From the NCBI RefSeq assembly GCF_026151205.1, contig NC_087081.1, forward strand, positions 9,049,246 to 9,109,245: DNA of 60,000 nucleotides, written 5' to 3'. Both the position numbers and the translations under genes were made by a program. Numbering within the stretch: position 1 is the first letter of the stretch; each line of letters opens with the position of its first letter. The notes beneath the pieces are model-generated. The model was not told the origin of the DNA and ran no database searches. It saw only the letters and a list, made by a program, of their open reading frames with translations. Positions 31,713 to 43,229 of this stretch are shown here, piece after piece. The stretch is from Bolinopsis microptera. Taxonomy: Eukaryota; Ctenophora; Tentaculata; Lobata; Bolinopsidae.

Positions 31713-33584
31713 TTGCAGGAATTCGAAAAAGCTCAAAATGCTGCTAAATCGACAATGGGGCCATCTGATATGCCTTTCCAGTCATGTGTTCAACAAGAAA
31801 ATCCTGATATAGCAGATTTAATTGTTCATTATGCGCCTGGCCAAGGTAACAAACCTATCCCTCTTCTCCAAGATAAAAACGCTGAGGTTTACGGTTTTCC
31901 ACAATTGTTTCCGCTCGGTAAGGGTCATTTTAATGATGTTCGTCCCAATAAGTTGACAATGAAAAAATATGCAGAACATAGGCTCTTTAACGCCGATCGT
32001 CGCTTTGCTTCTAATCCAGAATACATTTTCTTCCTGCAGTGCCTAGTAGAAAAAGAGCAGCTACATAGTAATATATCCACTCATTTGCGTAAAGGGACCA
32101 AGCGCGATGTAGCTGGTAACCCGGTCAATGCCAGATATCTCCGAGATCTTACAAATGGCAATCCATCTCTTCACAGCTCAATCGAGTTGTATAAATTCAT
32201 GAAAACTATGAAAGGTTCTCCTGCTTATTGGCAAGCTGTGAAGACAGATGCATTGGCCATGGTCAGCCAATTAGGTGCATTCACTTTTTTCCTTACTGTC
32301 TCTTTTAATGATTTGATATACTCTATTCCCGCTATTATGCAAGCTAGGGGTCAGCCAGTTTCCATGGAGTATCTAGAAAACCTAAGTTGGTATGATAAAC
32401 ATGAAGTATTACGGTCCGACCCAGTTACTGCTGTGCGTATGTTCAAACGTTTTGCTACAGCTATAATAAATCAGCTTATTATGAAGGACAAGGTTCTCGG
32501 CGAATGTGAAGCTAGAGCTGGGCGTGATGAGTTTCAGGGTAGAGGTTCTCCTCATTTACACATGCTCCTCAAAATTTTGAATGCTCCTGAAATTGGTGTA
32601 GACGATATCGCTACCATTTGTGCGTTTATTGATAGGTATATTACTACCAAACGACCGTTACCCGATGAAGACCCGGAACTCGCAAAATTAGTGATGCTTC
32701 AAACTCATAAACACACCAAAACGTGTTCTGGTTCCAAGACATCAGGTTCTGACACATGTAAGTGTAGATTTAACTATCCGAAGGAACCTTCTACTGAGAC
32801 AGTGATTATCATCGATCCCAATGGTAAGAAGCGCCCTGTTATCATTTATAAAAGGGATGTAGGTGACGAGAACGTCAACACTTATAATGAGGTTATACTA
32901 CGAGCGGTCAGGTCTAATATGGACATTCAATATTGTGGTGATGCTTACAGTGCCCTGATGTATCTAGTCAGCTATGCCACTAAGCAAGAAAAGGCTGCAC
33001 TTGATGCTTTAAAAAACGTTCAGGAAAGTAGCAGCATGCCTTTTAACGCTGGCTCACGTGAGACTATGAGGAAACTTGCTTTCTCTTGGCAGAATGTCAG
33101 AGAAATTAGTATCCAGGAGGCAATATACCGTGCTCTTCCATCTATTGGCATGACTTACTTTAGCCCACAAGTAATTTATATTCCATGTGGTCCACTAGAG
33201 GATCAACATTCGATTTTAAAACCTAAAGTACAGTTGGATGCTTTGCCTGATGATAGCACTGATATTTTCATGAAAGGCCTCCGTGAGCGTTATCAAAACA
33301 GGCCTGATGACCTTGAAAACATTTGCTTCGCAGAATTTTCTTCTAAGTATAAACCCCTGTACGGTCGTCCAGGCCCTCGCCAAGCAAGTAAGACTTTTGC
33401 TCTAAAAAATGGATTGGGTAATATAATACTGCGAGACCTTCCTGTAATTGTTCGCTCACATTCCTACTCTTCTAAGAATGAACCTCACAAATTTTATTAC
33501 AGTAAAATATGTCAATTCCACCCGTGGCGTTCAGAGGCTGATATACTAGGTCCTTCTAAAATAGTACAGTCAAATCCGTCCTAA
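31713..33584 (+). pseudogene. Helitron Rep (HUH nuclease) region
   Basis: Reads from a probable acceptor TTGCAG|GAA at 31718, so upstream exons are missing or spliced. The Helitron-like N-terminal domain covers roughly residues 60-300, with FFLTVSFND (192-200), then EFQGRGSPHLHMLL, whose H281 and H283 form the HUH metal site, a Cys/His cluster (332-352), and the twin-tyrosine motif YLVSYATK (Y417 and Y421), which in Helitrons nicks and joins DNA during rolling-circle transfer. Catalytic residues are intact. The ORF is cut at 33562 by a palindromic TA-target element, after which the helicase part resumes out of frame. Confidence 0.85.
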
Positions 33585-34653
33585 TTTAAGCCTTTGTCGG
33601 ACAAAATTCGCAACAAAGCGATTTTAACGGGATATGGTCGGGACAGGTCCCAGGAATCATTCCAGAGAGTTCCCAAAAAAAAAGACTTCAGGAAAATCCA
33701 CAATTACCACTTTTCTACCACCTTTTTACCACTTTGGTTTTCCGCAAATAAGTCACGTTCTAGATATCCTAGAAGATTCTAGTTTAAAGCAGTGTGTTTA
33801 GAAAACAAAGAAGAACAACTTTCTCTTTAACAACTTTTTCAAAAATAAATTATTTAATTAATTAATTAAATAATTAAAAATTTTTCAAATATTTCAAAAA
33901 TATATTTTGTTAAAAATGTTCACAATTACATTCCACGTATAATGAACTAATTTTTATAAAACTTTTGAAAATTTTCACTTTCAATATTTTGGACTTGTAA
34001 AATTTTCGAAATTTGTAAAGAATAACCACTATTTACCACTTTTTACCACATTGAATCTCCGCTAATAAAACAACTTCTGAATCTTGTAGAAGGTTCTAGA
34101 TTGAACCAGTGTGTTCAAAACATAAAAGAGAACATCTTTTTATCTGACAACCTTTGGATAAGATAATCAATTGATTAATTAATTAAATATTAATTAAATT
34201 TTTAAAAATTTAAAAATATAATTTTTACAAGTCCAAAATATTGAAAGTGAAAATTTTCAAAAGTTTTATAAAAATTAGTTCATTATACGTGGAATGTAAT
34301 TGTGAACATTTTTATCAAAATATATTTTTGAAATATTTGAAATTTTTTTAATTATTTAATTAATTAATTAAATAATTTATTTTTGAAAAAGTTGTTAAAG
34401 AGAAAGTTGTTCTTCTTTGTTTTCTAAACACACTGCTTTAAACTAAAATCTTCTAGGATATTCAGAACGTGACTTATTTGCGGAATACCAAAGTGGTAAA
34501 AAGGTGGTAGAAAAGTGGTAATTGTGGATTTTCCTGAAGTCTTTTTTTTTGGGAATTCTCTGGAATGATTCCTGGGACCTGTCCCGAAAATATCCCGTTA
34601 AAATCGCTTTGTTGCGAATTTTGTCCGACAAAAAGACGTATTTGACTGTACTA
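33562..34653. mobile_element. Compact palindromic TA element inserted in the Helitron
   Basis: Ends TAGTACAGTCAAATCCGTCC and GACGTATTTGACTGTACTA, with TA on both sides. The left arm (33562-34205) is a full copy of the arm of the 13.3-kb element; the right arm (about 34228-34653) is shorter and inverted. Total about 1.09 kb, mostly double-stranded when folded. It splits the Rep-helicase reading. Frames inside it are artefacts. Confidence 0.85.
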
Positions 34654-34661
34654 AAAACACT

Positions 34662-37247
34662 ATGCATAAATTTCATGACTGTATTGACATTATCAAGGCT
34701 AACATGATGAACTACGGTAAAATTTCGAGTGAAAGGATGGAAGAAATGTTAAAACGGGCACATGACGAAATAAATAGTAGAAAATCTGAACCGCAAAAAA
34801 ACTCTCAGCCTCCTCCTCCAGAGCATGCTATGGCTTACCCACCTGATGGAATTCAACCTGTACAAGAGAATGTGGAGCGCCGCTCTAATTGTAAATTTGA
34901 ATATGTAGAACCAACCATTTCAGCTGAGGCTCTAGCTACTATGGTATCGTCTCTTAACACTGCTCAGCGGGAGTTTGCTGACATGATTGACCAGCATGCT
35001 TCTGCTGTGGCTGACTCACAAACTCCCGCTCAGCTGCTCATGTTCCTCAGTGGAGCTGGAGGTGTTGGTAAAAGTTATGTAATTAATTGTATTAGGCACA
35101 TTATCAATAGCAAATTTAAAGACTCTAAATTACATACTAGAGTTGTCGCTGGTGCAAGTACAGGAGTTGCAGCAATTTTGATAAATGGCCAGACAATTCA
35201 CACTCTACTACAATTCGATACTCAACGCAAAGGCTTCTTCAGCATAAAGCCATTAGCTGAACCCAAGCGACAAACTTTATACAATTTCTACAAATATGTT
35301 GAGTACATCATTGTAGATGAAGTATCCATGTTGGGAGACACCAATCTCATTCAAATGAATACCAGGTTGAATCAGATATTTGGACACTCTCCTAACGACG
35401 GAGTTCTCTTTGGAAATAGAAATATTTTGTTTGTGGGAGATTTGTTTCAGATTCCACCTGTCATGCAAGCAATGGTCCATAAAATTAGAGGAATCGCCTC
35501 ATTAGGCACAGATATCTGGAAAGATAAAGTCAAATTTCATGAACTAACAGAAATTGTAAGATCTAAGAATGACAAACCCTTCACGGAATTGTGTCATCGT
35601 CTGCGACTTGGCGAACATACCCCCGCTGACACTGATTTCCTTCAATCAAAAGTTGTGCAGGGTGATCTTCCCATTGAGACTCTGGCTCAAGCTATGTGCA
35701 TATTTCCAACAAACCGTATGTGTGATGACCATAACCAAAAGTGCATTAAGCTGCTAGCATCCCACACTAAAATGTACACAGTTAAATCTCGTGATAAGTT
35801 TTCCAACTCAAAAGTAGATCATGTTAGAGACATAAAGGATTATATGTCGAATTCTCTAAATGATACCTGTGGGTTGCCAGAAACCCTTGGCATTTGTTTA
35901 GGAGCACGAGTAATGATTAGGGTCAATATAGACACCGTTGATAAAATTGTAAATGGAGTTTGTGGTACGATAAAACATATTGATTTTTCAAATTCCTCAG
36001 AATTTCCAACAGTATGGGTTAAATTTGATGTGCCTGAAGTAGGACTTACTGTCAAACACAAATGTTCCTCGAAATGTTCAGCACAGTGTCCTTTACATGA
36101 GTGTGTTCCTATAGCCCCTCTGGAAAAAGAATTTACATCTCACCGTAATAAAAGTGTTTGGGTGAAGCGATACCAGCTTCCCCTTCAACTAAGCTGGGCA
36201 TGCACTGTACATAAGGTACAAGGCCTGTCACTTAATGAGGCATACATTTACCTCGATGTGCCACCCGGCACTAAACGTTGGAATTGGAGGGGTGGTCAAG
36301 CATACACTGCAATAAGCCGCCTAACATCGTCCAACGGTCTTTATTTCTTGGCATTTAATCCGAAAGAAATCAGAACATCGTCTGATATTGTGTCTGAATA
36401 TGTGCGACTTAGGACGCTATCTAAGTATCAAGCTTTTGCTAATCCTAAATCATTCGTACCGAGTCAGATTGAATCTTCGCAATCCCCTATCAACAATAAC
36501 AAGGATCCTCCATGTTCCAACTCTAACACTTCCCCACAACTACCAAAATTCCTGTCACAAAATCTCAGTAATGTTCATAACCATACATCTCCTACACAGA
36601 CACTTGATAGTGAAATGTTTCAAAATAACTGCATTGGAAGAGCTCGGGTGATTGATTTCATGGATAGTCCCAAAGCCAGATATTTCGCCGAAACTTTAAA
36701 TGATCTAGGTTTTCAAGTTTCAACAACACTGTCTTCCGCCCAGGAAGGAAATTCCTGCGGCTACAACAGTGCTAGAGTTCTTGCAAAGCTGGCTCACTGT
36801 GATTACACCCAGCTCCATGATTGGTTTACAGTGAACGTCAACGATTGCTGTTATAGCACTACGTCAGCCAATGATTTGCAAAGTCTAATGTGCGAAATGG
36901 CCAACGGACACCTGGAAAAACGAACCATAGACCCTAACTCTCGCTTTTTTATGCAAGTTGATCCGTTACCACTTTTTCTTACCAACGATGAATGTTGTAA
37001 ATTAGTTAAATTCTATTCCGAAACCATTTACAATGAAAATTTCGCCGCATTAACCCCGGAGGCAGACAGGTATGCTGGAATAGGTCTTCCTCCTGGTACT
37101 TTTGAACGAATAGTACAAACTTTCGTAAAAAAATCGGTCACAACTCCTTTACTCCCACATTTATACATAGTTAATTCGCACGAATTCCCTGGAATACATT
37201 GGTTCGTAGTTAGTCTGGAAATATTTAGAAGTATAAGTGAACCTTAG
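34662..37247 (+). pseudogene. Helitron Pif1-type helicase with C-terminal protease-like domain
   Basis: 861 open codons. The linker (1-95) is followed by a superfamily 1 Pif1-like helicase: Walker A GAGGVGKS (131-138), VVAGASTGVAA (161-171), Walker B YIIVDEVSML (215-224), GDLFQIPPV (259-267), TVHKVQGLSL (514-523) and AYTAISRL (546-553). It would unwind DNA during rolling-circle transposition. After an Asn/Ser/Pro-rich linker (600-650), a C-terminal domain has EGNSCGYNSARV (Cys698) and FPGIHWFVVSLE (His845), a Cys-then-His order as in OTU and papain-like proteases; assignment is tentative. Start is by convention: the real protein continued from Rep, but joining across the inserted element is not in frame, so sequence has also been lost or shifted. 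Confidence 0.85.
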
Positions 37248-37748
37248 CGGCATACCTTAAGTTGATACTAAGTTCCCTAATTATTATATGGTCTAAAGTT
37301 CGTGGTAGCTGTACATAATATATGATATATTTTTGTTTGCTTTGGTTGATACTAAATAAAATTGTTGTTTTCTATTTGATTTCTATCAAGTAGTAATTAT
37401 AGTACCTATATCTTATTTGATTGTTATTTGTTTGTCCGAAATATTACGTTTATTCGCAGAGACAATGTAATTTATGACGCAGTACTTTATCCAACGCGAG
37501 TTTCAATTGTCAAACGATGCCGTTCAAATTAAATTAACCATAAATTTGTGCGCGGCGTACTAAATATTCGATTAAATCCTACACGCGCGCAATTACAAAT
37601 CACAATAACAATATTGCAACTTGTAAAGAACAAAATAATTCAAAATCTAATTTTTATGAATCAATAAAATTTCACTTTTCACCGCAAATATTAACGGTTG
37701 AAGCAGGGAAAATTAATCGTGCGTGGTGTAACCGCGGCGAAATTCTTG
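37248..37748. other. Non-coding region 3' of the Helitron ORF
   Basis: AT-rich, no gene seen. The Helitron 3' terminus (a hairpin followed by CTRR) must lie here or just beyond, but no unambiguous candidate was found. Confidence 0.4.
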
Positions 37749-37857
37749 TTTAATCTGTTATCTTATCTATGTGACGGTGTATGTTCTGTTATTGAAGTAA
37801 ATTCATTTTACGTTTTACGTCACGGCAAATATTTTTGATAAAAATTATATTTTGAAA
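37749..37857 (+). repeat. 109-bp direct repeat, right copy
   Basis: Same sequence and orientation as 31603-31711. It is followed at once by the right arm of the 13.3-kb element. Confidence 0.9.
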
Positions 37858-38110
37858 TTTAATTATTATTTAATTAATAAATCAATTAATAATCTAATCC
37901 AAAGATTGACAGACAAAAAGTTGTTCTCTTATATATTTTGAACACATTGGTTCAATATAGAACCTTCTACGACATTCAGAAGTCGTTTTATTAGCGGAGA
38001 TTCAATGTGGTAAAAAGTGGTAAATATTGGTTTTTCTTAACAAATTTCGAAAATTTTATGAGTCCAAAATATTGCAAGTGAAAATTTTCAAAATTTTCAT
38101 AAAAATTAAT
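37858..38110. repeat. Right arm of the 13.3-kb element, inner part
   Basis: Inverted match to about 30220-30480 (AGAACCTTCTACGACATTCA, GCGGAGATTCAATGTGG). Homology is interrupted at 38111 by the palindrome-tandem block and resumes at 42741. Confidence 0.8.
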
Positions 38111-38114
38111 TTAA

Positions 38115-38447
38115 TATTTGACCAAAACCCATAATCATGGGTAGAGTGTACCGCTGCCAGTGTCTCTCTTTTCCAAACAAAAGGAAATGATATTAATTTG
38201 AGGAACCGTCCGCTAATGCAAATTGATACCGAGAATGAAATCGGTCGCTCGCTTTTCCCATTCATTCACGGCTTACGAATTGTAATAAAGCTTATTAAAT
38301 GGGAAAAGCGAGCGACCGATTTCATTCTCGGTATCAATTTGCATTAGCGGACGGTTCCTCAAATTAATATCATTTCCTTTTGTTTGGAAAAGAGAGACAC
38401 TGGCAGCGGTACACTCTACCCATGATTATGGGTTTTGGTCAAATATC
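38115..38447. repeat. Palindrome of unit 1 (148-bp arms)
   Basis: Arms 38115-38262 and 38298-38447 are almost perfectly inverted, with outer ends ATTTGACCAAAACCC and GGGTTTTGGTCAAAT and inner ends around CTTTTCCCATT. The 35-bp spacer includes GGCTTACGAATTG. Confidence 0.9.
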
Positions 38448-41425
38448 ATCTCTTTTTGATTATAATGTCAGGATAATTTACACAATCGAAACTTCATTAA
38501 CAAGGAGGTAATTCCGACGATTTCGAAATTCTGCCTTTGAAAACGTTTCCTTGTGTTTAGTTAGGTATATCTGTCAATAACCGACTGAATATGGCACTTT
38601 TTACTCATTCAAGTTGGCATTAAATTCATATATAATGCCATTTAAATATCGTGGAAAGCAGAATATATTCGAAATCACGAATGAGCAAAATTCTCACCTT
38701 TCGCACGTGCAAACTTTGAGCGGACGTTGCGTGCGCATACAATATTGAATCACCGTAAATTTTTGCATAGTGGTATTTAATATATAGTTTGATAAGCATG
38801 CAAAGTTTCAGAAGATTTCAAAAAGAACTTGGATCACAACGGGACTCCAAAGTTGATAAAAATCGTGAAAATCAAAATTTTTAGTGATTTTAGCTATTTT
38901 AAATAAATTTGGGCGTGTCCCCACGTGTGCAACTTTTCGATTTTTAACTTTAAAACTAGCCTATAACACAATTTACACCTTTAAGAAGCAAAATTGAGCT
39001 CCACAACCCAAGGGATGACCCAACACCAGAGAATACTAATTCACAACTTTTGTGTTTTTATAAAATTATTCTTCAAAAAAGCACTAACTTCAATAGCAAA
39101 TATCTTTATGAAGGAGCAAGGTAGGAAACTATTCCGGTAGATTTTCGGAATTCTTGAACAATTATCTAAGATGATAATGTCCTCAGATTTTGAATAAAAT
39201 TACTCCTTAATAGCGTAAAATCGATTTGAAAAGTTGTTACTTTGTCAAAAATCAAGTTTTTAAAACACTTAATTTGATGACGTCATCAAGTGATGATGAT
39301 GACGTTAAATTATTTTTCAATACAATGTAAACTAAAGCTTAAACGATTATCTTTAAAACCTGTGGTTCGAGATGACTGTATCGTTTATACTTTCGAATCT
39401 ACGGACACTTAAATGTAGGCTACAATTGACTGCAAAAAGCGTCTATATTATATATCTTCACGACAATCTGTTGTAAAACAGGGGTTCCAGAAAACCACTT
39501 CACGATACTCCTGAAACATGAAATTTTTTTTACAGTCGATTTGGACAAGGTCTAGACGCCCTGCAAAGTTTCAGATCTCTAACTCAATTTTAACATGGTT
39601 TTTAAGGCACCTGAATATGGCGATTTTGGGTTTTTTACCTAATTTCGTAGGTATAATTTTACCAAAACCCATAATCATGGGTAGAGTGGACCGCTGCCAG
39701 TGTCTCTCTTTCCCAAACAAAAGGAAATGATATTAATTTGATTGACCGTTCTCAAATGCAAAATGATACCGAGAATGAAATCGGTCGCTCGCTTTTCCCA
39801 TTCATTCACGGCTTACGAATTGTATAAATAAGTTTCGATTGATTACAAATACATCAATCAGATGCTGTAAAAATATTTTTGGGTTGCGTTCGGGTAGATA
39901 CCTAGTATTTCGGGGTAAGGGACAAGGGTGGTAGTTATTACTTATTGAACAAGCTGAAGTTTATTGAATCTTCATTGCCGAGTACAGCTGCCCTTGGGTA
40001 GTTCTTCTTAATCTATTACAATTGTAAATTAATGGGAAAAGCGAGCGACCGATTTCATTCTCGGTATCATTTTGCATTTGAGAACGGTCAATCAAATTAA
40101 TATCATTTCCTTTTGTTTGGGAAAGAGAGACACTGGCAGCGGTCCACTCTACCCATGATTATGGGTTTTGGTAAAATATCATCTCTTTTTGATTATAATG
40201 TCAGGGTACTTTATAAAGTCGAAATATAAACTGATATCTTCATTAATAAGGAGGAAGTTTCAACGATTTCGAAATTTTTCCTTTAAAAACATTTCCTTGT
40301 GTTTAGGGAAGCATATCGGTCGATCACTGACTGAATATGCCACTTAATACTCATTCAAGTTGGCATTAAATTCATATATAATGACATTAAACTGTCGTGG
40401 CAAAGCAGAATTTGTTGGAAATCACGAATAAGCAAAATTCTCACCTTTCGCACGTGCAAACTTTGAGCGGACGTTGCGTGCGCATCCAATATTGAATCGC
40501 CGTAAATTTTTGCATGTAATTGTTTTATATATAGCTTGATAAGCATGCAAAGTTTCAAAGTATTTCAAGAAGAACTGTAATCACAACGGCACTCTAAAGT
40601 TGACAGAAAATGACGAAAACAGCAATTTTCAGTGATTTTAGCAATTTTCTATCAATTTGGGCGTGTCCCCACGTGTGCAACTTTTCGATTTTTAACTTTA
40701 AAACTAGCCTAATGCACAATTTATACCTATAGAAAGCAGAACTGAGCTCCACAACCCAAGGCATGGCCCAACACCAGAGAATACTAAATCGCAAAATTGA
40801 CGTTTTTATAAAATAATTCTTCAAAAAAGCACAAACTTCAATGACGAATATCTTTATGAAGGAGCAAGCTAGAAAAACTTTCCGGTAGATTTTCAGAATG
40901 CTTGAACAATTATCTAAGGTGAAAATTTCCTCAGATTTTGAATACAATTACTTCTTAATGGTTTAAAATTAATTTTGAAAATTATTACTTTGTCAAAAAT
41001 CAAGTTTTAAAACGGTTAACTTGATGACGTCATCAAGGGGTGTTTATGACGTCAAATAATTTTTTTATACAATGTAAACTAAAGTGTAAACAATTATTTG
41101 CAAGACCTGTGGTCGGAAATGGCTGTATCTTTTATACTTTTGAATCCATGGACACCTAAATATAGCCTATAATTGACTGGCAAAGCGTCTATCCCTGAAT
41201 ATATAGGTATGTATATCTGTATGTATATGTCCCGACAATCTGTCGTAAAACAGGGGTTCTAGAAAACCCATTTCCCGATGCTCCTGAAACCTTAAACTTT
41301 TTTTGCAGTCGATTTGGTCAACGTCTAGACGCCCTGCAAAGTTTCAGATCTCTAACTCAATTTTAACATGGTTTTTAAGGCACCTGAATATGGCGATTTT
41401 GGGTTTTTTACCGAATTTCGTAAAA
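38115..41425. repeat. Tandem duplication of a palindrome-headed 1.5-kb unit
   Basis: Unit 1 (38115-39655) and unit 2 (39656-about 41425) share the same order: a palindrome with CCCATAATCATGGG at its ends, then a ~1.2-kb tail with GATTATAATGTCAGG, GGGCGTGTCCCCACGTGTGC and AGGCACCTGAATATGGCG. Unit 2 is longer because about 210 bp interrupt its palindrome (39820-40030). A third, partial palindrome arm is at 50081-50200. No open frame is conserved between units. Short frames here are not genes. Confidence 0.85.
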
Positions 41426-41885
41426 CAGTGCTGGCGAGTATTTTATGCAAATTTCTTAAAAATCTCAACATAACTATTTTTTATTCCTGTCATCTTTGAC
41501 ATCAAATTAGAATGTTTTGAACTAAAATTAAATCTGCTGAACGACTTCCGATGAGTCTTAATGCCTGGAAAACTCCTGCCGGAGGCGGCGGCCTTCGGCC
41601 GCCGCCTCCGGCCGGAGTGCACGCTTCGCGTGCACAAAAGAGGCTTGTAACGTGTACCAAAGGGGGTATAATAGTAAAGGGGGTATAATAGTAAATGGGG
41701 TATAATAGTAAAGGGGGTATAATAGTAAAGGGGGAACATAGTATACCCACAATAAATGCAACGGTCGTGCTTGCCAGCACTGTGACATGCTGGCGCGTAT
41801 TTTGCGCAAATTTCTTAAAAACCTCCATATAACTATTTCTTATTCCTGTCATCTTTAACATTGAATTAGAATGTTTTGAACTTAG
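41425..41885. repeat. Direct repeat pair with minisatellite and GC hairpins between
   Basis: The segment 41425-41525 (TTTCTTAAAAATCTCAACAT, TTCCTGTCATCTTTGACATC) recurs at 41800-41885. Between them lie two GC-rich hairpins (41578-41635) and five tandem GGGGGTATAATAGTAAA units (41662-41735). A related fragment lies at 42635-42745 (GAGTCTTAATGCCTGGAAA, GCTTGCCAGCATTGTGATA). The Tyr/Pro/Leu-rich frames across the minisatellite are artefacts. Confidence 0.8.
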
Positions 41886-42740
41886 ATGTACCTGCTGATC
41901 TGTTGGCGTTCTATGAATTTACTTCTTTCCCTACTATTTTATATAACTAAGAATAAACTCGCGTTCTCAAGTAATATTATAGATGAAGATCAAGAACGTA
42001 CAATATTAACTGACAAACGTAACTTAACCAAGTACTAAAGTCCCGGATACAGTTGTGTCCCGTTGTGCCTCATCAGTTAGGGTCCCTGTACCCTTATTAT
42101 TTGTTCCCTTGATCCCTTGTTTACTGATAGTCCCCCTTTAATGAACTGAGCTTGTCGATGCTGTGAGCTGGGTTTTGAAGTGCGATGCTATTCTCGTGAC
42201 TTGTGTCGTAAGTGTCACGTGCTTGGAGTCCCGTCAAACAACTAAATATCTGACACTACTTATCGGTGCTAAGTTAATTTATCGTTCGATCCGTAACGGC
42301 CTCCCCTCATTGAATTGCTATGTTCGTCCCCTTCTGTTGATCTCAGAACCTCGTAAATTGTTCGGTCGTATTTAAATTCTCCCTCCTATCGTCTAAGCAT
42401 ATACTTTGATTGGTCCCTTTGACTATCACGTGTCCTCTTGACGTCTTGACCGAATGCATTATGTGTCCTAAACTTATTACTCTCCTTAACTTATAGCACC
42501 TGTTCTGTCACTAGAGCGTAAAATGGAGCATCCATGAAGTTAAGTGCCTATGAAAGTGAAGTGAAGTACTATTACATCTCGGGTGACTTAAGATACTATG
42601 ACGTCATATTGAAATACCCAACAGATCTACTTTCGATGAGTCTTAATGCCTGGAAATCAATAAAGGGGATATAATAGTATAGGGGGTAAATAGTATTGTG
42701 AATATAAGGGCGACGGTAATGCTTGCCAGCATTGTGATAC
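41886..42740. other. Unassigned stretch
   Basis: No coding region supported. The 70-codon frame at 42163-42375 has no domain, and codon use is not distinctive. The last 100 bp repeat part of the 41425-41885 block. Confidence 0.4.
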
Positions 42741-43116
42741 GTGGAATGTAATTGTGAACATTCTTTATGAAAATGTATTTTTGAAATATTTGAAAATTTA
42801 TTAATTATTTAATTAATTAATTAAATAATTTATTTTTGAAAAAGTTGTTAAAGAAAAAGTTGTTCTTCTTTGTTTTCTAAACACAATGCTTTAAACTAGA
42901 ATCTTCTAGGATATTCAGAACGTGACTTATTTGCGGAAAACCAAAGTGGTAAAAAGGTGGTAAAAAAGTGCTAATTGTGGATTTTCCTGAAGTCGAGGAT
43001 TTTGGGAACTCTCTGGAATGATTCCTGGGACCTGTCCCGACCATATCCCGTTAAAATCGCTTTGTTGCGAATTTTGTCCGACAAAGGCTTAAATTAGGAC
43101 GGATTTGACTGTACTA
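42741..43116. repeat. Right arm of the 13.3-kb element, terminal part
   Basis: Inverted match to 29845-30215, beginning at ACGTGGAATGTAATTGTG and ending GACGGATTTGACTGTACTA. It completes the arm begun at 37858-38110. Confidence 0.85.
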
Positions 43117-43229
43117 CCATTATTTTTACGCCGATAATTTCTGCGATAGGACTATCCAAATCAGGCAACCATTGCATCAGCAACTGGAATGTTTCTAACG
43201 TGATTAATGCGGCGCCTCTGATCACTTAA
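43117..43229 (+). CDS. Continuation of the split candidate secreted protein
   Basis: In phase with the 29750-29846 segment after excision at TA. The continuation reads TIIFTPIISAIGLSKSGNHC and stops at 43227-43229. It has no recognised domain. Confidence 0.3.

Larger units (their letters stand above)
29845..43116. mobile_element. 13.3-kb structure with TA-flanked TIRs enclosing a Helitron
   Basis: The left end TAGTACAGTCAAATCCGTC (29845) and the right end GACGGATTTGACTGTACTA (ending 43116) are inverted, and homology extends inward: 29845-30550 on the left matches, inverted, 37858-38110 plus 42741-43116 on the right, the latter split by later insertions (38111-42740). The two ends differ subtly: the left has GTCTTTTTGTCGG and the right GTCCTAATTTAAGCC. 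The compact copy at 33562-34653 has the same pair of ends in the opposite orientation, which supports a single element with these ends. TA flanks suggest a Tc1/mariner/pogo-type target. Confidence 0.65.

Noticed and set aside
31603-37857. LTR retrotransposon bounded by direct repeats
   Set aside because: Repeats are only 109 bp, and the enclosed genes are Helitron Rep and helicase, with no gag, protease or integrase.
41443-41861. Three overlapping Tyr/Pro/Leu-rich ORFs
   Set aside because: They read a GGGGGTATAATAGTAAA minisatellite in three frames.
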